64,000 bases of DNA from Chamaecyparis obtusa. Lineage: Eukaryota > Streptophyta > Pinopsida > Cupressales > Cupressaceae. The notes below the pieces were generated by a model, which was not told where the DNA came from, did not search any database, and saw only the letters and a list, made by a program, of their open reading frames with translations. Both the position numbers and the translations under genes were made by a program. Where the stretch lies: positions 1,635,001 through 1,699,000 of the forward strand of contig BSBK01001869.1 in the NCBI GenBank assembly GCA_027943335.1. Reading direction: 5' to 3'. Shown in pieces: positions 14,041-28,737 of the stretch (its first letter is position 1; the number at the start of each line of letters is the position of its first letter).

Positions 14041-15092
14041 TCTAAATGTATTTCATTATGGGAAAAGTAATCCTTAGTATGAATACATTATTCCTAAGAG
14101 AGACAATGGCATGATTATCATTACCTATTGTGAGACTGTTCAGAGGGTAACCTTTGAGAGTGAAAATAGGCTGAGCAACATTAACTTGATTAAGATCTTG
14201 CTTCTCCATAGAATCATAACTAGAATGGAGAGCATTAAGGAGATTGATATTATCCTCTTGTCCCAAGGAATCCTTAGAATAAGGATTGTAGACTTCCATT
14301 AATGCTTCATCTCTACTACGAGTATTGAATGAAAGCAAATTTATATTGATAAAAGTATTTATAATGCCTTCATCTTGCTCTAAAATATCCCTAAGAGGAG
14401 AGTATGTTTTAGGAGAAGGAGAAATATCAAGTGTTTCATGTTGAAAAGAAAAGGTTTATTTTTCATGAGAATAGTCAACATTATCATCTAGAGGTTCATC
14501 CCAAATAGTGATATTATGAGTGGAAGGAACATGTCTATCAATAAGGCACACCATAGAATATGAATAATCATGAGGTAAAGTGGAATTCATAAAGGTGGGA
14601 GTATTGAAAGAATATATAAGACCACCCTCAACCAAAGTATTCCTATAGTCAAGGCCTATATTAGGAGAAGGGACAACATCAATCTGCCACTCATCTCCAT
14701 AAAGAGGAAGATCACACGATAAAGATAAGTTGATAGGAGGGTGGTGTTTTATGTCAAAGATAATGAAATGATGTTTAGAGAATACTTTAAATGACTTGTT
14801 CAACATGAGAAAAAGAGAAGTTCAAATAGAGTAGATCCAACTAAACATTTCGTGATTGAAATATATGAAATATCTATTGAATATTTCAAAAATAAGGCAA
14901 GAAAAGTACATACTCAATGATGTAAATACCATGTAAAGGAGATCTATCTAAGAAGATCTAAATACTATGAATACAAACAAGAGTAAATCTAGATGCATAA
15001 AGAAGCAATATAACTTCAAAAAGAAGAGATTACCAAAACAAGGTAGAAAAATCTAACTCCAAAATGCAATAAAGAGGTGTAAGAGGTCGGGT

Positions 15093-15290
15093 TCACCAAA
15101 ATGTTCAAGGAAGGTGAACACACAAGATAATGCAAAGGGAGATCTAACACCAAGATCAAAAGGAAGTTGTAACACACCGAGTTCACCAAAAGAAGGTGAA
15201 TACCTAATGCCAAGAAGGAAATAAGAGAGATCAAAGGATCTAACTCTAAAATCAAAAGGCAAAGACGCTTCAGGTTCACCAAAATGTTTA
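15093..15290. repeat. Three spaced copies of a GTTCACCAAAA motif
   Basis: GGTTCACCAAAATGTT occurs near 15097 and 15272, and GTTCACCAAAAGAAGG near 15181, about 85-90 bp apart. The stretch lies beside LTR copy 2 in what should be the leader (PBS side) of the minus-oriented element. Which tRNA primer, if any, is matched is not clear to me. Confidence 0.55.
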
Positions 15291-15291
15291 C

Positions 15292-16801
15292 TGAAAAATT
15301 GTGTCAATGAATTTAGTAATGTAAACTATGTGATATGTGTTCATTAATTAACCATTTCTAGACTAACATTAGAAATACAAGAGAAAGATGGTCTTCCAAG
15401 CATAACTCTCTATATAACCTAGTTTAGCTTAGAAAAAAAACCCAAGAAGATGAAGGGATGCTAATGCTAAACCTAAATTATACTAAGGAAGTACGTAATC
15501 AAGTCCTCTTTCATGCAATGTAAGATTTTATTAAGGTTGTATAAATGCACTTGTAAAATTGAACTAATTGATTTAGCAAGATAAGCAATAGAGATCTAGG
15601 TGCTAAACGTAAGTAATTAGCCCTTGATTAAGATGTGAAAATAGATCTAAACTAAGATGTGAAATGGATAATGAAGTATGAAGAGGAATCTGCTTTTCTA
15701 CTCTAAAAAATGTTGTTCAGGACCTGTAGCTAAATTTTTGACTGCAGATCTATGATCACGGCTAGAAACCCAAAAAATGCTAAAAATCTCAGGCTGCCAG
15801 GGACCAGTCGACCATGTCACTGTGTTTCGGAATAGGTTGACCAAGTCTCTGTGTTCTCGAGGAATTTTTTTGACGTTGACCCAGATTTTTCTGATAGATC
15901 TTTGTGTATAACTTCCAGATTTTACTTGCAATTCCAAGATCCTGCTCCTGCATACAGAAAACTAGGTTTTGGGGGTTGGGGTGGATAAGAGCTTGACTTA
16001 GTCAAGCCCTAGATTGAGGAACCAACCTTGAATTGAAATTTAAATGTATAAATGAAACAAGACAAATGTAAATATTCACCTTTCTTGTTGGACCCCTTGT
16101 TAATAAGGATTTTGTGATGCTCGTACGTTGTAGATTTTGAATTTGCAATAACGGGTGTAGGAAATCTCCACAAATGCTATGGATCTACCAAAATAACTTC
16201 ATGGAGCCATGGATGTAAGTGTGCATCAAATGAAGAAGATGATGAATGCATCAATGTACATCCCCTCCCTTGATGGCCAACAACATGCTATATCTTGAAG
16301 AGGAAAGATTTCCACAAAGGATCCTTGAATCTTTGAGGACTTGAATGCTTGATTGCTTGAGCATGAGATTTCTATCATCAATTTTCATCCTTGCTTTTTC
16401 TTTCTTTTGTGCTTTCTTGTGTCACTTGAAAAATGAGGTTCCTAGGCTTCCTTTTATACAAGTTTTCAGGCAGAAAAATAAAGCAAGTTGACGGGGGTCA
16501 CAACATCGGGCCTGAGGCTCACAAACCTGAGGGAACATGTTGACATTTCAAGTACAAGTTGACATTCTAGGAATAGGTTGACATTCTAGGAATAGGTCGA
16601 CTTGGTCAACCTCTTCCTGGGTTGGCCCACAGGGAGCTAACCCTGAGGTCTCAAATACTGTACACAGATGAAAGAAGGAAAAACAGGGCTGAACAAGAAA
16701 AAAGGGGACTGAGAATGAATCCATCCATGGTCCAAAAATTTGATAAAGGACGAAAGCTAAAAGTTCTTAGATGAGGAGTGCATCCATTTTAAGACAATAC
16801 A
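15292..16801 (-). repeat. LTR copy 2 (1510 bp)
   Basis: Direct repeat of 10644-12094. It starts TGAAAAATTGTGTCAATG and ends CAATACA on the plus strand. The TATAAAAGG box (minus strand) is at 16450-16458. The sequence to its right (CTAACACTCCCTACTTTT) resembles the PPT side seen right of LTR copy 1. Confidence 0.75.
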
Positions 16802-19673
16802 CTAACACTCCCTACTTTTTATGGAGCTTACTATGCACATTGGAAAGTTCATATGCGAGGATATTTGATCTCTCTCCGTTATAAGACCTAGAAATTTGTG
16901 GAAAATCAATATGTGAAACTTGCAAGTGGACTAAACATTGAATGAAATTGAAGCATATGAAAATAATGAAAGGGAAAGGTATGCAATTTTTAGTGCTCTA
17001 ACTAAAAAGGTGTGGGGTACATGTGGCGACCCACGTGAACCCCCAAAGTTAGGATGTGCATGTTCTAGCTCCTCTCCCCTATTTGTAGTGATAGGGGATT
17101 CATTTGCAAAAGATATCTTGGATCAGATATCCCTCCGATACTCAAATTTTTAATAGATGGCATGTATAAAAACACCCTAATTTTGCAGTGTAGATGGATG
17201 AGACTTTGCGCACTATTTTCATTATTTATGCTCAATTTTCCAAAGATACATCCATACCGTGGCAATGAAGATGACTCTTAGGCCCTCCACATAGTTAAGG
17301 AATGAAACAAGATCTACATAAGATGAATTTATTGAATTGTCTTTACAAACTTTCAAACAAATAAAATCGATAAGTCTAAAATCAAACTCTCTAATCTACA
17401 CCAACCTTCTCTATACCATTGTCAATATAAAAGCTTGGTTAAAAATATGGGTCAAAGACATCATTTCATGAAAGGCAGCGATGACACGATCTGCATAAAA
17501 TGATTTTGATGAAGAATTTTTAGAAACTTTCAAGCGAATACAATTGACAGTGCACTATTAAATGCAGACTCTGTGTTAAAATGTGGGATGATGAAAATTC
17601 TTTGGGTTTCAAAGAAGTACAGAATTATCTGAATAGATTGCGGGAGAAATAAATTTATTTTTTTGAATGGAGTCAAGAGTGGTCAGAAGTACTTGGGTAC
17701 GGTAACTATAATTTACTCCCTACATTTTTTCCTAATATTGCTACTCTTGTGTTTGTTTTGTCTAAATGAAAAACATGAGTCAAAGACATGCAAATGTATT
17801 GTTTGACAGCATACCTTAAAAGAGATGTCATCACAGGGATTATAATTATTTTAAGATTTGCAAGAAAGGGATCTATCGTTTGAAAATCCAAAGCAATTGC
17901 ACATGGCAAGTGTAAAACTTAATTTCACAACCTATGTTGTTAGAGGTAGAAGTAGATGACACCAATCAAGAGAAAAAAAATTGTTGTTCCTATTGAGCAT
18001 CTGTTGATGGAAGTTTACTTGCTGTGTGATACACAAATGAAGTATATTGTTGTGGAATATACCGTCTGGTTTAAGTTGTAAAGATTTCTTTAGACATTAG
18101 CTAAAAGGTGTTTATGAATCATGTGCCCAAGCACATTGCCTTGAGATGGGCAAAAGAAAGAAAGCATCTTTTCATTTTTGTATAAAGGTGGAGAAAAGGA
18201 AAACAAAACAAGGAGTGAATAATGTAGATTATGAGGACTCAAAAGGGTGCATGTTAAGATGAAAATGGGCAGAATAATTTATTTCTAAGTATGAAGGATT
18301 TTCCCAAGTCAAAAGTTAATTGAATTTCAAGCCAAAAGGACTAATGTTCTATATTTTACTAGTCTCGGTGTACTCTCTGTCAAGATTTCAAGGCCTAAGG
18401 GTTGCGTTTGCTATTTTTCCCAAGTCAAAAGTAAATTGAATTTCTGTTGTTTGCACTGTAGTGCCTACCAAAAGAGTTGACTGTGGGAATTACTTTCTTT
18501 TCACCGGGTGATTGTCATGTGAAACAGTCTTGCAAGTAGACTTTTGTAACCTTAACTTACATGACTATAAGTTTTCATGGCTATGGGATATCGTTTTCTA
18601 TTTTTTCAAAGGCTAGACTTTCCATGGTTTGCACTGCTTTCAGAAGTGTATTAGGTTACAATGGTTCAGGTAGCCAACTTTGACAATGTGTATTTCACGC
18701 CTCCAGATGAATCAAGTCAAGTTTTTTTTATATTGAATTCTTAGCATAACAATCTACATGCCCACCAATTTGAAGGGCCCCATGACGTATTTTGATAAGT
18801 TTTCGTTACTTTGCAGAATGGTTGGAAATCAGGCTTCACCACTTCACTTTTTCCAGCCAGAGTACATGGTTTTATGTTATTTTTAGAGGTCCAGTCGATC
18901 TAGAATGAAAATTTTTCTTAGTGGGATCCACATGGGGCTAACTTGCCTTGTAGCATTACAATCCCACTTTTGACTTGGGTTTTAATATTTTATATGATTT
19001 AAATAATCATTTTTATAAAAAATTTAAGAGGCAGAGGCAAAGGTAATTCCAACATTGACCAAATTATTTGATACATGGATATGAAAAATTATCTAAATTA
19101 TTTTTAAATGATTTGAGTATGTTTTTTTTCATATTTGACAAAGTGAAAAAGGGGCAGCAAATTGAAATGAATGTGGGCTTGTTTGAATTCACATTATCCC
19201 GAGTATAAAGAGCCTTTAATTCAGAGAGCTTCATCAGGGGCAACAAAGGAAAGATAATCAAATATTTTTAAATCTTTTTTAGCGTGATTCAACACATATT
19301 CACATGTGTGTGGGGCCCTGTGTTTTAAATCCTATCAAACAAGGCTGGAGAGAGGGAAAAATAACTGAAATTTTATGTAAATGGTGTTAAACTGCACATT
19401 AAAAAGTTGCGGGGCCCATCATATGAAGAAGCAAAAGTCTTGAACTCGCTTGTCCCATATTTTCTGTAGTAGAGTTTCAACAAACGACCAACACGAAAGA
19501 AGAAAGGGAGCTGGTCAAAGGTAATAAAGAGGGGAACTCGGTCGCTTGGTGATGATGTAGAAAGAGGGCACCGGTTATGGGGCCACATATTTGCATTCTA
19601 TCAGTGCCATACATCAAGGCAGTCCCTGTACTCATTCTGCCATTCCCATCTGCACATATATTTTAAATTCTAG
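16802..19673. other. No recognisable gene
   Basis: Open frames here are short and match no family I know. The left few hundred bases may be further interior of the LTR element on the left. Purine-rich patches at 17940-18300 give a run of short frames but no domain. Confidence 0.5.
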
Positions 19674-19765
19674 ATTAATATTAAAATTTATTATATATTT
19701 ATTAAATAAATTTAGCTTGTTACAAACATTCAAAATTTTATTTTTTCATATTAGAATTAACTAAT
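19674..19765 (+). repeat. A+T-rich dispersed repeat, inverted copy at 44580-44675
   Basis: The stretch including TTTATTAAATAAATTTAG and GTTACAAACATT matches the reverse complement of 44580-44675 with few differences by eye. The following ATTAATTGTTAGTCTATTAG near 19806 also recurs in direct orientation near 46126. Confidence 0.6.
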
Positions 19766-19854
19766 AACATAAGCAAAGAATATTTTTAGAACAGTAATTT
19801 GAATAAATTAATTGTTAGTCTATTAGTATAAAAGGGAAGTTATAAGTTTGAAGT

Positions 19855-19922
<68 letters not shown>
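19855..19922. repeat. Microsatellite (TA)n, about 68 bp
   Basis: An uninterrupted TA run inside very A+T-rich sequence. Confidence 0.97.
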
Positions 19923-19924
<2 letters not shown>

Positions 19925-22213
19925 CTTAATTAAAATAATATATAATATCAGTCATTAAAAAAAAGAAAAAGAAAAATAAATCATCTTTTAGAATTACTAT
20001 GTTAATAGTGATTAAATTGAATTATGTAGACCAATTAAAATACATTAAATTTTTTATTTTATTACTAAATTTATATATTCTATGGCCAAAATTTTTAGAG
20101 TGAAATTTAGCTATTTTGCAAATTATTGTGAAATTTCTTTATTCTTTATTTCCTCTTCTACATCAACTTTGCAATTAAATGAGATTTGATTTGAAATTTA
20201 ACTATTGAACTTTAATATCATTAGATCTTTTCTTTTCTCTATTGCAATAATAATTTGTGTCTATTTTATTGATAATAATCTAAATATTTTTTCATAATTT
20301 TTAGATGATTAATTATTTATTTTACTCACATTCATATATAAAAATATTAAAAAAATTCAGTTTATTGAAGATTTCTAAAACTATTTTTTAATTATTAGAA
20401 ATTTAACCATAGTTCATTTATAAATAAATTATAATATATTCTAAATTTCTAAATTATTTATCAATTTTTAGTACAATAATTAAAAATACTTACATTTGAA
20501 ACATAACTAATTAAACACATAAATTTTATACTTTTGGATAAAACTGAAAATTTTAAGATTGAAAAAGTATAAAATATAAAATATAAAATATAAAATATAA
20601 TTCATTAATTATTTAAAAAAAATATAGTAATTATAATGTAATTGTAATTTTTAAGAAATAATTATAGTTAGATATATTAAGGTAGATATTTTTAGATTAT
20701 TTAGATTAAAGGGGAAGACAATAAGTGTATAATACACCTTATAAAATGAAGTGCTACGCCACACATTCTAAATGTGTATTATAATTATTAATAAAAATAA
20801 TTATATAAATATAACTATTATAAAATACTAATGTTATTATTATCAATCTACATTATATTTATTATTATATAATTAAATATTCAATATATAACAAATAAAT
20901 TATCATTATTATATTTTTTATTTTCAAATATATATTAAAAAGAGAACATTTTACTTATCTATATGTAGCTCAACAAACTATTCTATAATTCAATACATCT
21001 GCAAGTATTGGATAGAAACTAGCTAGACTAGCAGTCTCATGCTTTTGTGCATGCAATGATGAGCCGATAGGAAATATAATTTTTTCAGAAAGTGAGATGG
21101 TTTGCAATATAAGGAAATAAGAAAATTATACATAATAACTCTATTTTTTCGGAAAATTTATGTCCAAGAAAGAGGGATAAATGAATATAAATCTTTGGGG
21201 TGACTTTAATGCAATAGAAGTTAACTTTGTTTTGCATGAAATTTCATGATTATTTTACTTTAAAATAAAAATATAAATTAAAATAATTAGTCCTCTTCTC
21301 AATTAAAAAAAAATATCAAAATCTTCATTCTTCATGTGTACTATACTACAAAGTACATATTGTAATGCCCACTCTTGTTGACTTTCTAAATACAATCGAT
21401 GATACTTTTCCTTAAATGAAAAACATAAAAAAAAAACAAAAAAACTTATTTTACCCTTTCATAATGAAATAATTGTGGATTGCCCAATTCCATTCTAAAT
21501 TTCAAACCTTACAAAACTATTAGATTTTTTAATCATGAATGCAAATAGTCCATCATCTGTAATAACTTATCCAAATAAACTATTCGAAGATTAATCTCCA
21601 TTGTTAAACCTCCAATAACCAGAGAGGTAAATTACTAATAAATTACACATTTTACCATTCAAGTGTCATGTAATGCCTAACAACAAGAGTTATCATTCAA
21701 ATTTTAAACAAGTGCCACGTAGTGGAAGGTACTTGCCATTGTAGACTATAGTGATCATTCAATTGTAGTTTAAGATTAATGATATTGTATTTTTTTAAAC
21801 TGCAAAAATGTGATATTGTAACAAATACTATACCCAATTTTTTAGCTAAAATTTGTAACTGTAATTTTAATCTTCAAATTGTTATCCTAGAGGAAGTATA
21901 GTGTAAATAAGTATGCTTTAATAATAATTATATATTGTTTTTGTATAGTTCTAAGTAATAAGTGAATGATAAAATTTATTTCTATTATGAAACTTACATA
22001 TGCATGATCTATGTTATCATAGATTCGTAATTGGTACAAGTATGTGTAATATTCTAGTAATTTGAATTAAGTATTGAATAATGTTATTCTCTTTGTTGAT
22101 TTTATTTTGACATTCTTTTGATTTGTATAGTTGTAATTTGGTTGTATTGTAGACTAATTATTTTGATACTTGATAAAAGTGTGTTGTTATTACTTCTCAT
22201 AAATATATGTCAT

Positions 22214-22218
<5 letters not shown>
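19923..22218. other. A+T-rich, gene-free stretch
   Basis: Long poly(A/T) patches and short repeats such as AAAATATA at 20574-20600. No coding frame or RNA gene is recognised. Confidence 0.6.

Positions 22219-22291
<73 letters not shown>
22219..22291. repeat. Microsatellite (TA)n, about 73 bp
   Basis: An uninterrupted TA run. Open frames on both strands through it are by-products. Confidence 0.97.
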
Positions 22292-22293
<2 letters not shown>

Positions 22294-22543
22294 ATTAGTT
22301 CTTAAAAAAATTGGAAGACAATTACAACAAAGTAAATCCAAAATGATTGCTGCCTCATGAAATATGTACAACTGGTTATAATGTTGAAATATTTTATTTA
22401 TTATATTTAAATATTTTTTCCTTCTTGCATTTAAAATAACATCTTTTGATTTCAAAGAAAAATCTTTGAATAAATTTATATATTTCTAATATTAATTTTT
22501 ATTTTATTTTATTATTTACAAAACTTAGAAACTGTTTCATATG

Positions 22544-23010
22544 ATATTATATATAGAAGATGGTATTTATAAATTTAAGCAATTTATTATTATTCTATTA
22601 TAATGAGAAAACTAACAATTCTAAAACTTATCTATTTTCTTAAGAAAATAGAAAGACTCAATAAAAAAGAGTAAAAATTTTAGAAAAGGAAAGTAAAATT
22701 TTAAATAAGGAAACTTTAGTTTAAGATTAGATAATAACTTTCTATTTAGAAGTTTTCTTAAGAAATTTTTTAATATAATATTATATATAGAAAATAGTAT
22801 TTATAAATTTAAGTAAGTTATTATTATTCTATTATAATGGGAAAACTAACAATTCTAAAACTTATATATTTTCTTAAAAGAAAATAGAAAGATTTAATAA
22901 AAGAAAAAGTAAAAAATTAAATAAAAGAAAAGTAAGATTTTAAATATAAGGAAACTTTAGTTTAAGATTAGATCATAACTTTTCATTTAGAAACTTCATT
23001 TTCTTTCTTA
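22544..23010. repeat. Tandem duplication, unit about 235 bp
   Basis: TATTATATATAGAARATRG starts both copies, at 22544 and 22779. Both continue through CTAACAATTCTAAAACTTAT and GGAAACTTTAGTTTAAGATT. The unit is A+T-rich and non-coding. Confidence 0.8.
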
Positions 23011-24996
23011 TGTAAGGAAGCCTTAAAGAATAAGAAAAATCATACTTACTTTTACAACAATTAACTTTTAAAATATTACTTGATTTTATCTAAATTCATT
23101 TAGGAGGCTAGGTTTAAAAATGCATAAGATTTTGAGAAATGAAGGAAATACAAGATTGTTGGTTAAGAATAATGGTAAACCATAGGATATTCAATGCATA
23201 TGGTTGGCAAAAGAAATCATAATAGAGAAGTATAGACATTAGAGAAAGAGTCTAGGCCATTTAGGATGGAACTATGAATTTTCTCAAGCACAATATTCAA
23301 ACCTCATAGCTTGTATGTGAAAGAATATTCTTCATACAGTTAAGTTCTTCAACAATTTAGAGTTGTAGCATATAAGACTTCAAAAGAGAGAAAGAAGGGG
23401 ACAATATTTTGTGCAGTAGCAAATAAACTAGAAAGATATTTGAGATCATTACAAAGATCAATATCTCAATCAATACAAAGTGAATAATTATAAATATATG
23501 CAACAAACCCAATACCATTATTTCTCATAGTATTTGTTCAATTTTAATAAAAATATTATAGCTTACATTCAATTTCAACCTAACTTGACAAAAGTACAAG
23601 AATTTATATTGAAATGATTAACAAGAAAATATAGCTTTAGCTTACATCACGAGAAAACTAAAAAAGAAATCAAATAAACTTCAAATAGAACTTCACAAAT
23701 CTAATAATACATACATGCAAAGAATAAAATTTTATTAGGGTTAGAATTACCATGTTATTCTTTATCAACCAATTTATTATGAAGATTAACAATTAAAAAA
23801 AAAACATCAAATTGGCTTAAACAACAAACCAAAAAAGACAACAGATTAAAAAAATATATTTAAAGGGAGAAGCAAATTCATAGAAGGGAACAAAATGATA
23901 CATAATAAAGCTTTGAATAGAATATTATTCAAATGTTGTAAATGACAAAGAATGACTAATACATGTGCAGAGTAGTTCTAACAATTTAAGTTCGATCAAT
24001 TTTACAAATATTCGAATACCGTCCCAATTACAAAAGAAAACAAGGAAGCATGCGCAAATAAGGAAGTTTCTTATTCCTCCAACATTAGTATTGATTAGCT
24101 ACCACCGCAGCCCAAATCGCACTACAATCACCATTGTCAAAGCTCACACATGATGAATCACTAAAACTGCTCTCAATCAAATTGGTATAATCTGATTCAT
24201 GACCTCAATAGCCATAAATTTTGAACAACACCTCAGATAATAGTATTGGTATAACTAATAATCTTTTACTTGATCTCCTTAGCCATAGAATAATAAAATA
24301 GTGCTTAAAGTTAATAGCTATAATTGTCATAGAATGGCTCAATAGCACACTTATAATTATCAGCTATAATAATTTTAATAGCTTTTAGAATAACTAGTAA
24401 CATTCATAGCATAGCTTTACTAATGCTCTGTATTGAGGTAGATTATTATTAAAAATCTAAGATACCAATTATTCATGCTCTAATCTCTCATATCAATTTA
24501 CAATAATCATTGGCTTGCATCATGGCTAAGATACCCCTCCTTTATTAGAGTCATGATTACAACATTATTTGTATTGGAAACTTAGTCGAAGGATGAAGTA
24601 AGGACTAACTGCAATCATATATCAACACATTTGGGCCTTATCATTACTACCACAACCTAGAAATAGCCTGTGATGGTAATGATAAAACCATTTTTTCAAT
24701 TACAACCATTATGGAAAATGGAGATCTAAATCTTCGAAGACTGCATATACTCTATCCATTATTTTTTATTGGGGATGTATACCTCACGGGAAACAACTGA
24801 TCTTCCATCAGAAATATCAAGATAAGTAAGGGTAATCATTGATGGAAATTATGCCAGGAGATGTTATTACCTCGGCTTAAGTTACTCTCTAGAATTCTAG
24901 TTGTAGACAGCTACACTTCAGTGTGAAGAATCTGGTCTTTTCTAGAAAGATCGGTTTGGATTTCTTTTATACATAAACTTTTGGAAAACTTTTACC
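23011..24996. other. No recognisable gene
   Basis: Only short open frames without known motifs. G+C content rises from about 24500 towards the ORF at 25009, so the 5' part of whatever carries that ORF may begin in this area. Confidence 0.45.
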
Positions 24997-25008
24997 TAGA
25001 AACAAAGC

Positions 25009-25731
25009 ATGGAAACTAAATTACTCACTTTTTACACCAAGAGTGATAGGTCTATGGCGTTTAGAGGATCCATCTTTTCAGAAAGATGGAATCAGCTATT
25101 GAATCCTTTATCAGACTCAACCAGGAGGGCAATTGAGAAATCTATAGGTGACCAGTATTTCAACAACTGCTTCACCTACAGAATAAATGGTGGAATAATA
25201 GGGTAGTTTATTGCTCTATCTACCTTTGCAAGAAGGAGGAAAGAAGATATCATCAACGTAGCAAAAGAGATCTTTATAGAAGATCACTTGGGCGGACTGG
25301 AAAACATGGTTCATTGTATAGATCACAACCTCACCATTCCTCATCTGGAACTAACCATGAAAACAAGCATAGAAGAACTGGACAGGATCCCACAGTCTAA
25401 AATAATAGCACTAATGTCCTTCAAGGATGAGGAATGCTTTGACAAACACTGGCCTGTCATGGCTAGAAACATTGACTATCTATTTAGAGAAGTTTTGGCA
25501 GAAGAAATGGAATCAAAATGGCTTTTAGACTACTGGAGGGATCAAGGATTTGATATCCCTGATTACCTCAACAACACCACAACTTCAAACCTACATATCA
25601 TGGCACCAGAGGTGCCTAGATGCACTAGGAGAAATAACAAAGGCAAGGAAGAGATAGAGTGCATAGTGGTGATGATCAAAGATAATAACGCATGGAAATG
25701 CACAATAGTGCAAAAGAATACTATGGAATAG
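25009..25731 (+). pseudogene. Unknown 240-codon ORF with one in-frame TAG
   Basis: The frame runs from an ATG at 25009, which has an in-frame TAG just upstream at 24997, to a TAG ending at 25731. One internal TAG at 25204-25206 follows about 65 codons, and the frame continues unbroken after it, which suggests a single nonsense change rather than chance. The protein is mixed and charged, with many Glu, Lys and Asp. It includes FSERWNQLL, TFARRRKEDI, HCIDHNLTIPHLELTMKT and WLLDYWRDQGF, and a basic patch RCTRRNNKGKEE near the C-terminus. I recognise no domain. It could be the first ORF (gag- or ORF1-like) of a retroelement, since a hairpin-bearing retroposon 3' end lies 2 kb downstream on the same strand; that link is inference. 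Confidence 0.5.
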
Positions 25732-25734
25732 GAA

Positions 25735-26920
<1,186 letters not shown>

Positions 26921-27679
26921 AATATATATATACATATACAAATTCAAAATTGTGTTTCCAAATGTTTCATCTTGTAAAATTAAAATTTATAAGTAGACAA
27001 TTTGTCTTGCATATTCGCTCAATATTGTCTACCTCCAGACCCCCTCTTACCCAGGCAGATCGTATAGGATAATTAAAAAGGAACTGTTTGTTCCCTTTTA
27101 ATTAAACCTATTACTCTGAATATTTATCTACGCTGGGTAGTAAATGGGAGTAAATTCATAAAGGCTCAGAATTTATTGAGGAAATATGAGTTTATCTTAA
27201 AATTACTGATATAAGCTTAAATGGATTAATTTATGCTTTTTTAGGATAATGTGGATAAGATTAATGCTGGTCTTTGATAGTAGCTATGGTAAAGTTATAG
27301 ACAGAATTCTATAATAAAAGGTAGTGGATTTTACAGAATAATTGCATCTCATTCTTATGTTCTCGCTAGCTATCATACTAATGAAATCAAATTGGGATGG
27401 TTATTTATATCCTTATACTCTAACACAGATATCAAAACTGCTTATCAACTAGAGGCAGGTAACATTGCTAAGCATGATGATTTTATTTTATAATACATTA
27501 ATGATATTTTAACAAGTGGATTTGGAAGAATTATGTCTTACTTTTCAGGAGGATACTGTTGATATGACGCCAAGTGCAATCTCTCACGGAAGGTTTTGGA
27601 TTAGTTGCGGATATCTCAAAGTTTTAACGCAAAAAGTTGTATAAACATGTAATTTTAATGTAATTATATCATGATAATT

Positions 27680-27930
27680 TCAGAATCAGTGGGTATGCCC
27701 ACTGTAACTATGTACTATGAACAAATCTCAATAGATATCGAGTCGTGGGTATGCCCACGTATAATCTGTATTAAGAACAGGACTTAACGTCCCGGGCAAG
27801 GCTGGAGGTTTTCTCGACCTCGTTCTTTCCTACCAGTGCTTGCATTGAGCGGGGTTATTTTGTAAAAAATAATTATTTTAAGATTAATAAAATCAAGGGC
27901 CTCGACCTTTTACCGATTAAAAAAAAAAAG
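27680..27930 (+). mobile_element. 3' end of a poly(A)-tailed retroposon with GTGGG hairpins
   Basis: Two GC-rich hairpins lie in A+T-rich surroundings: CAGTGGG-TATG-CCCACTG at 27687-27704 and CGTGGG-TATG-CCCACG at 27744-27759. A GAGCGGGG box follows near 27849, and the end is CCTTTTACCGATT plus A(n) at about 27906-27930. The complete short element at 46220-46526 has the same order of parts on the minus strand. The tail points to target-primed insertion (LINE or SINE type). The 5' border is not clear, and no duplication of the flank after the tail was found. Confidence 0.6.
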
Positions 27931-28141
27931 ATATAAATATTGAAAAAGTATTTTGAATATTAAAAGTGTTTTGAATATTAAAATTTAATGTAGAATCTTA
28001 TTGATAGCATTAATAGTTGAAATTATAAGAATGGAAATCTAATCATAATCTTAAAAGTATTTTGTGTTCCTTTTAACCATAATCTTAATTTTAATTAAAT
28101 GTATTTTAATTGATGATTAAATTATATAATTATGATTATTT

Positions 28142-28500
28142 GTTTTAGTATAGTTTTAACAATAAATAATTTTAATTTTTAATTATAATTATTTAAACAA
28201 TTATTACTTATAAATTATAATTAATTTAAATTTTATGTGTATTATTTCTTAATCTTAATTTTAGTATAGTTGTAACAATAAATAATTTTAAATTTAAATT
28301 ATAATTATTTAAACAATTATAACTTATAAATTATAATTAATTTAAATTTTATGTGTATTATTTCTTAATCTTAATTTTAGTATAGTTGTAACAATAAATA
28401 ATTTTAATTTTAATTTATAATTATTTAAATAATTATAACTTATAACTTATAATTAATTTAAATTTTATCTGTATTATTTCTTAATCTTAATTTTATTTTA
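28142..28500. repeat. A+T-rich tandem repeat, unit 116 bp, three copies
   Basis: AGTATAGTT starts near-identical units at 28147, 28263 and 28379. Each runs through AACAATAAATAATTTTAA and AATTTAAATTTTATSTGTAT. Confidence 0.85.
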
Positions 28501-28737
28501 TTAATATTTTATTATTATATATGATTGAAATAAAATTATATATATGATACATTATTATATTATATATTAGATTGTATTGTAATATTATATATTTTATATG
28601 GGTTTTCACGTAGGCAATTAAAAATATATTTTACATAATTTCATTATCCACACCTAGATCAATGTGTTACACTTATGATTGACTTAATTTTAAATATTTG
28701 ATATTAAAATATAAAAATTAAAAATAATAACATATAA

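Larger units (their letters stand above)
10644..16801 (-). mobile_element. LTR retroelement with little coding capacity (non-autonomous or decayed)
   Basis: Two long direct repeats (10644-12094 and 15292-16801) flank a 3.2-kb interior. Orientation is minus: each repeat has a TATAAAAGG box on the minus strand, and the minus-strand interior next to the left repeat ends in a purine-rich, PPT-like AAAGTGGGGGCTAAA. The interior has only short minus-strand open frames (for example 12409-12642, 14042-14338 and 14456-14806) with no gag or pol domain I recognise. Matching 5-bp flanks were not found (TCAAG left, CTAAC right). A PPT-like sequence also lies just right of the second repeat, so the arrangement may be LTR-interior-LTR-interior rather than one simple element. 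Confidence 0.6.

Noticed and set aside
22118..22455. Open frames of repeating Tyr-Ile on both strands
   Set aside because: They are translations of the (TA)n microsatellite; the same holds for 26712-27072.
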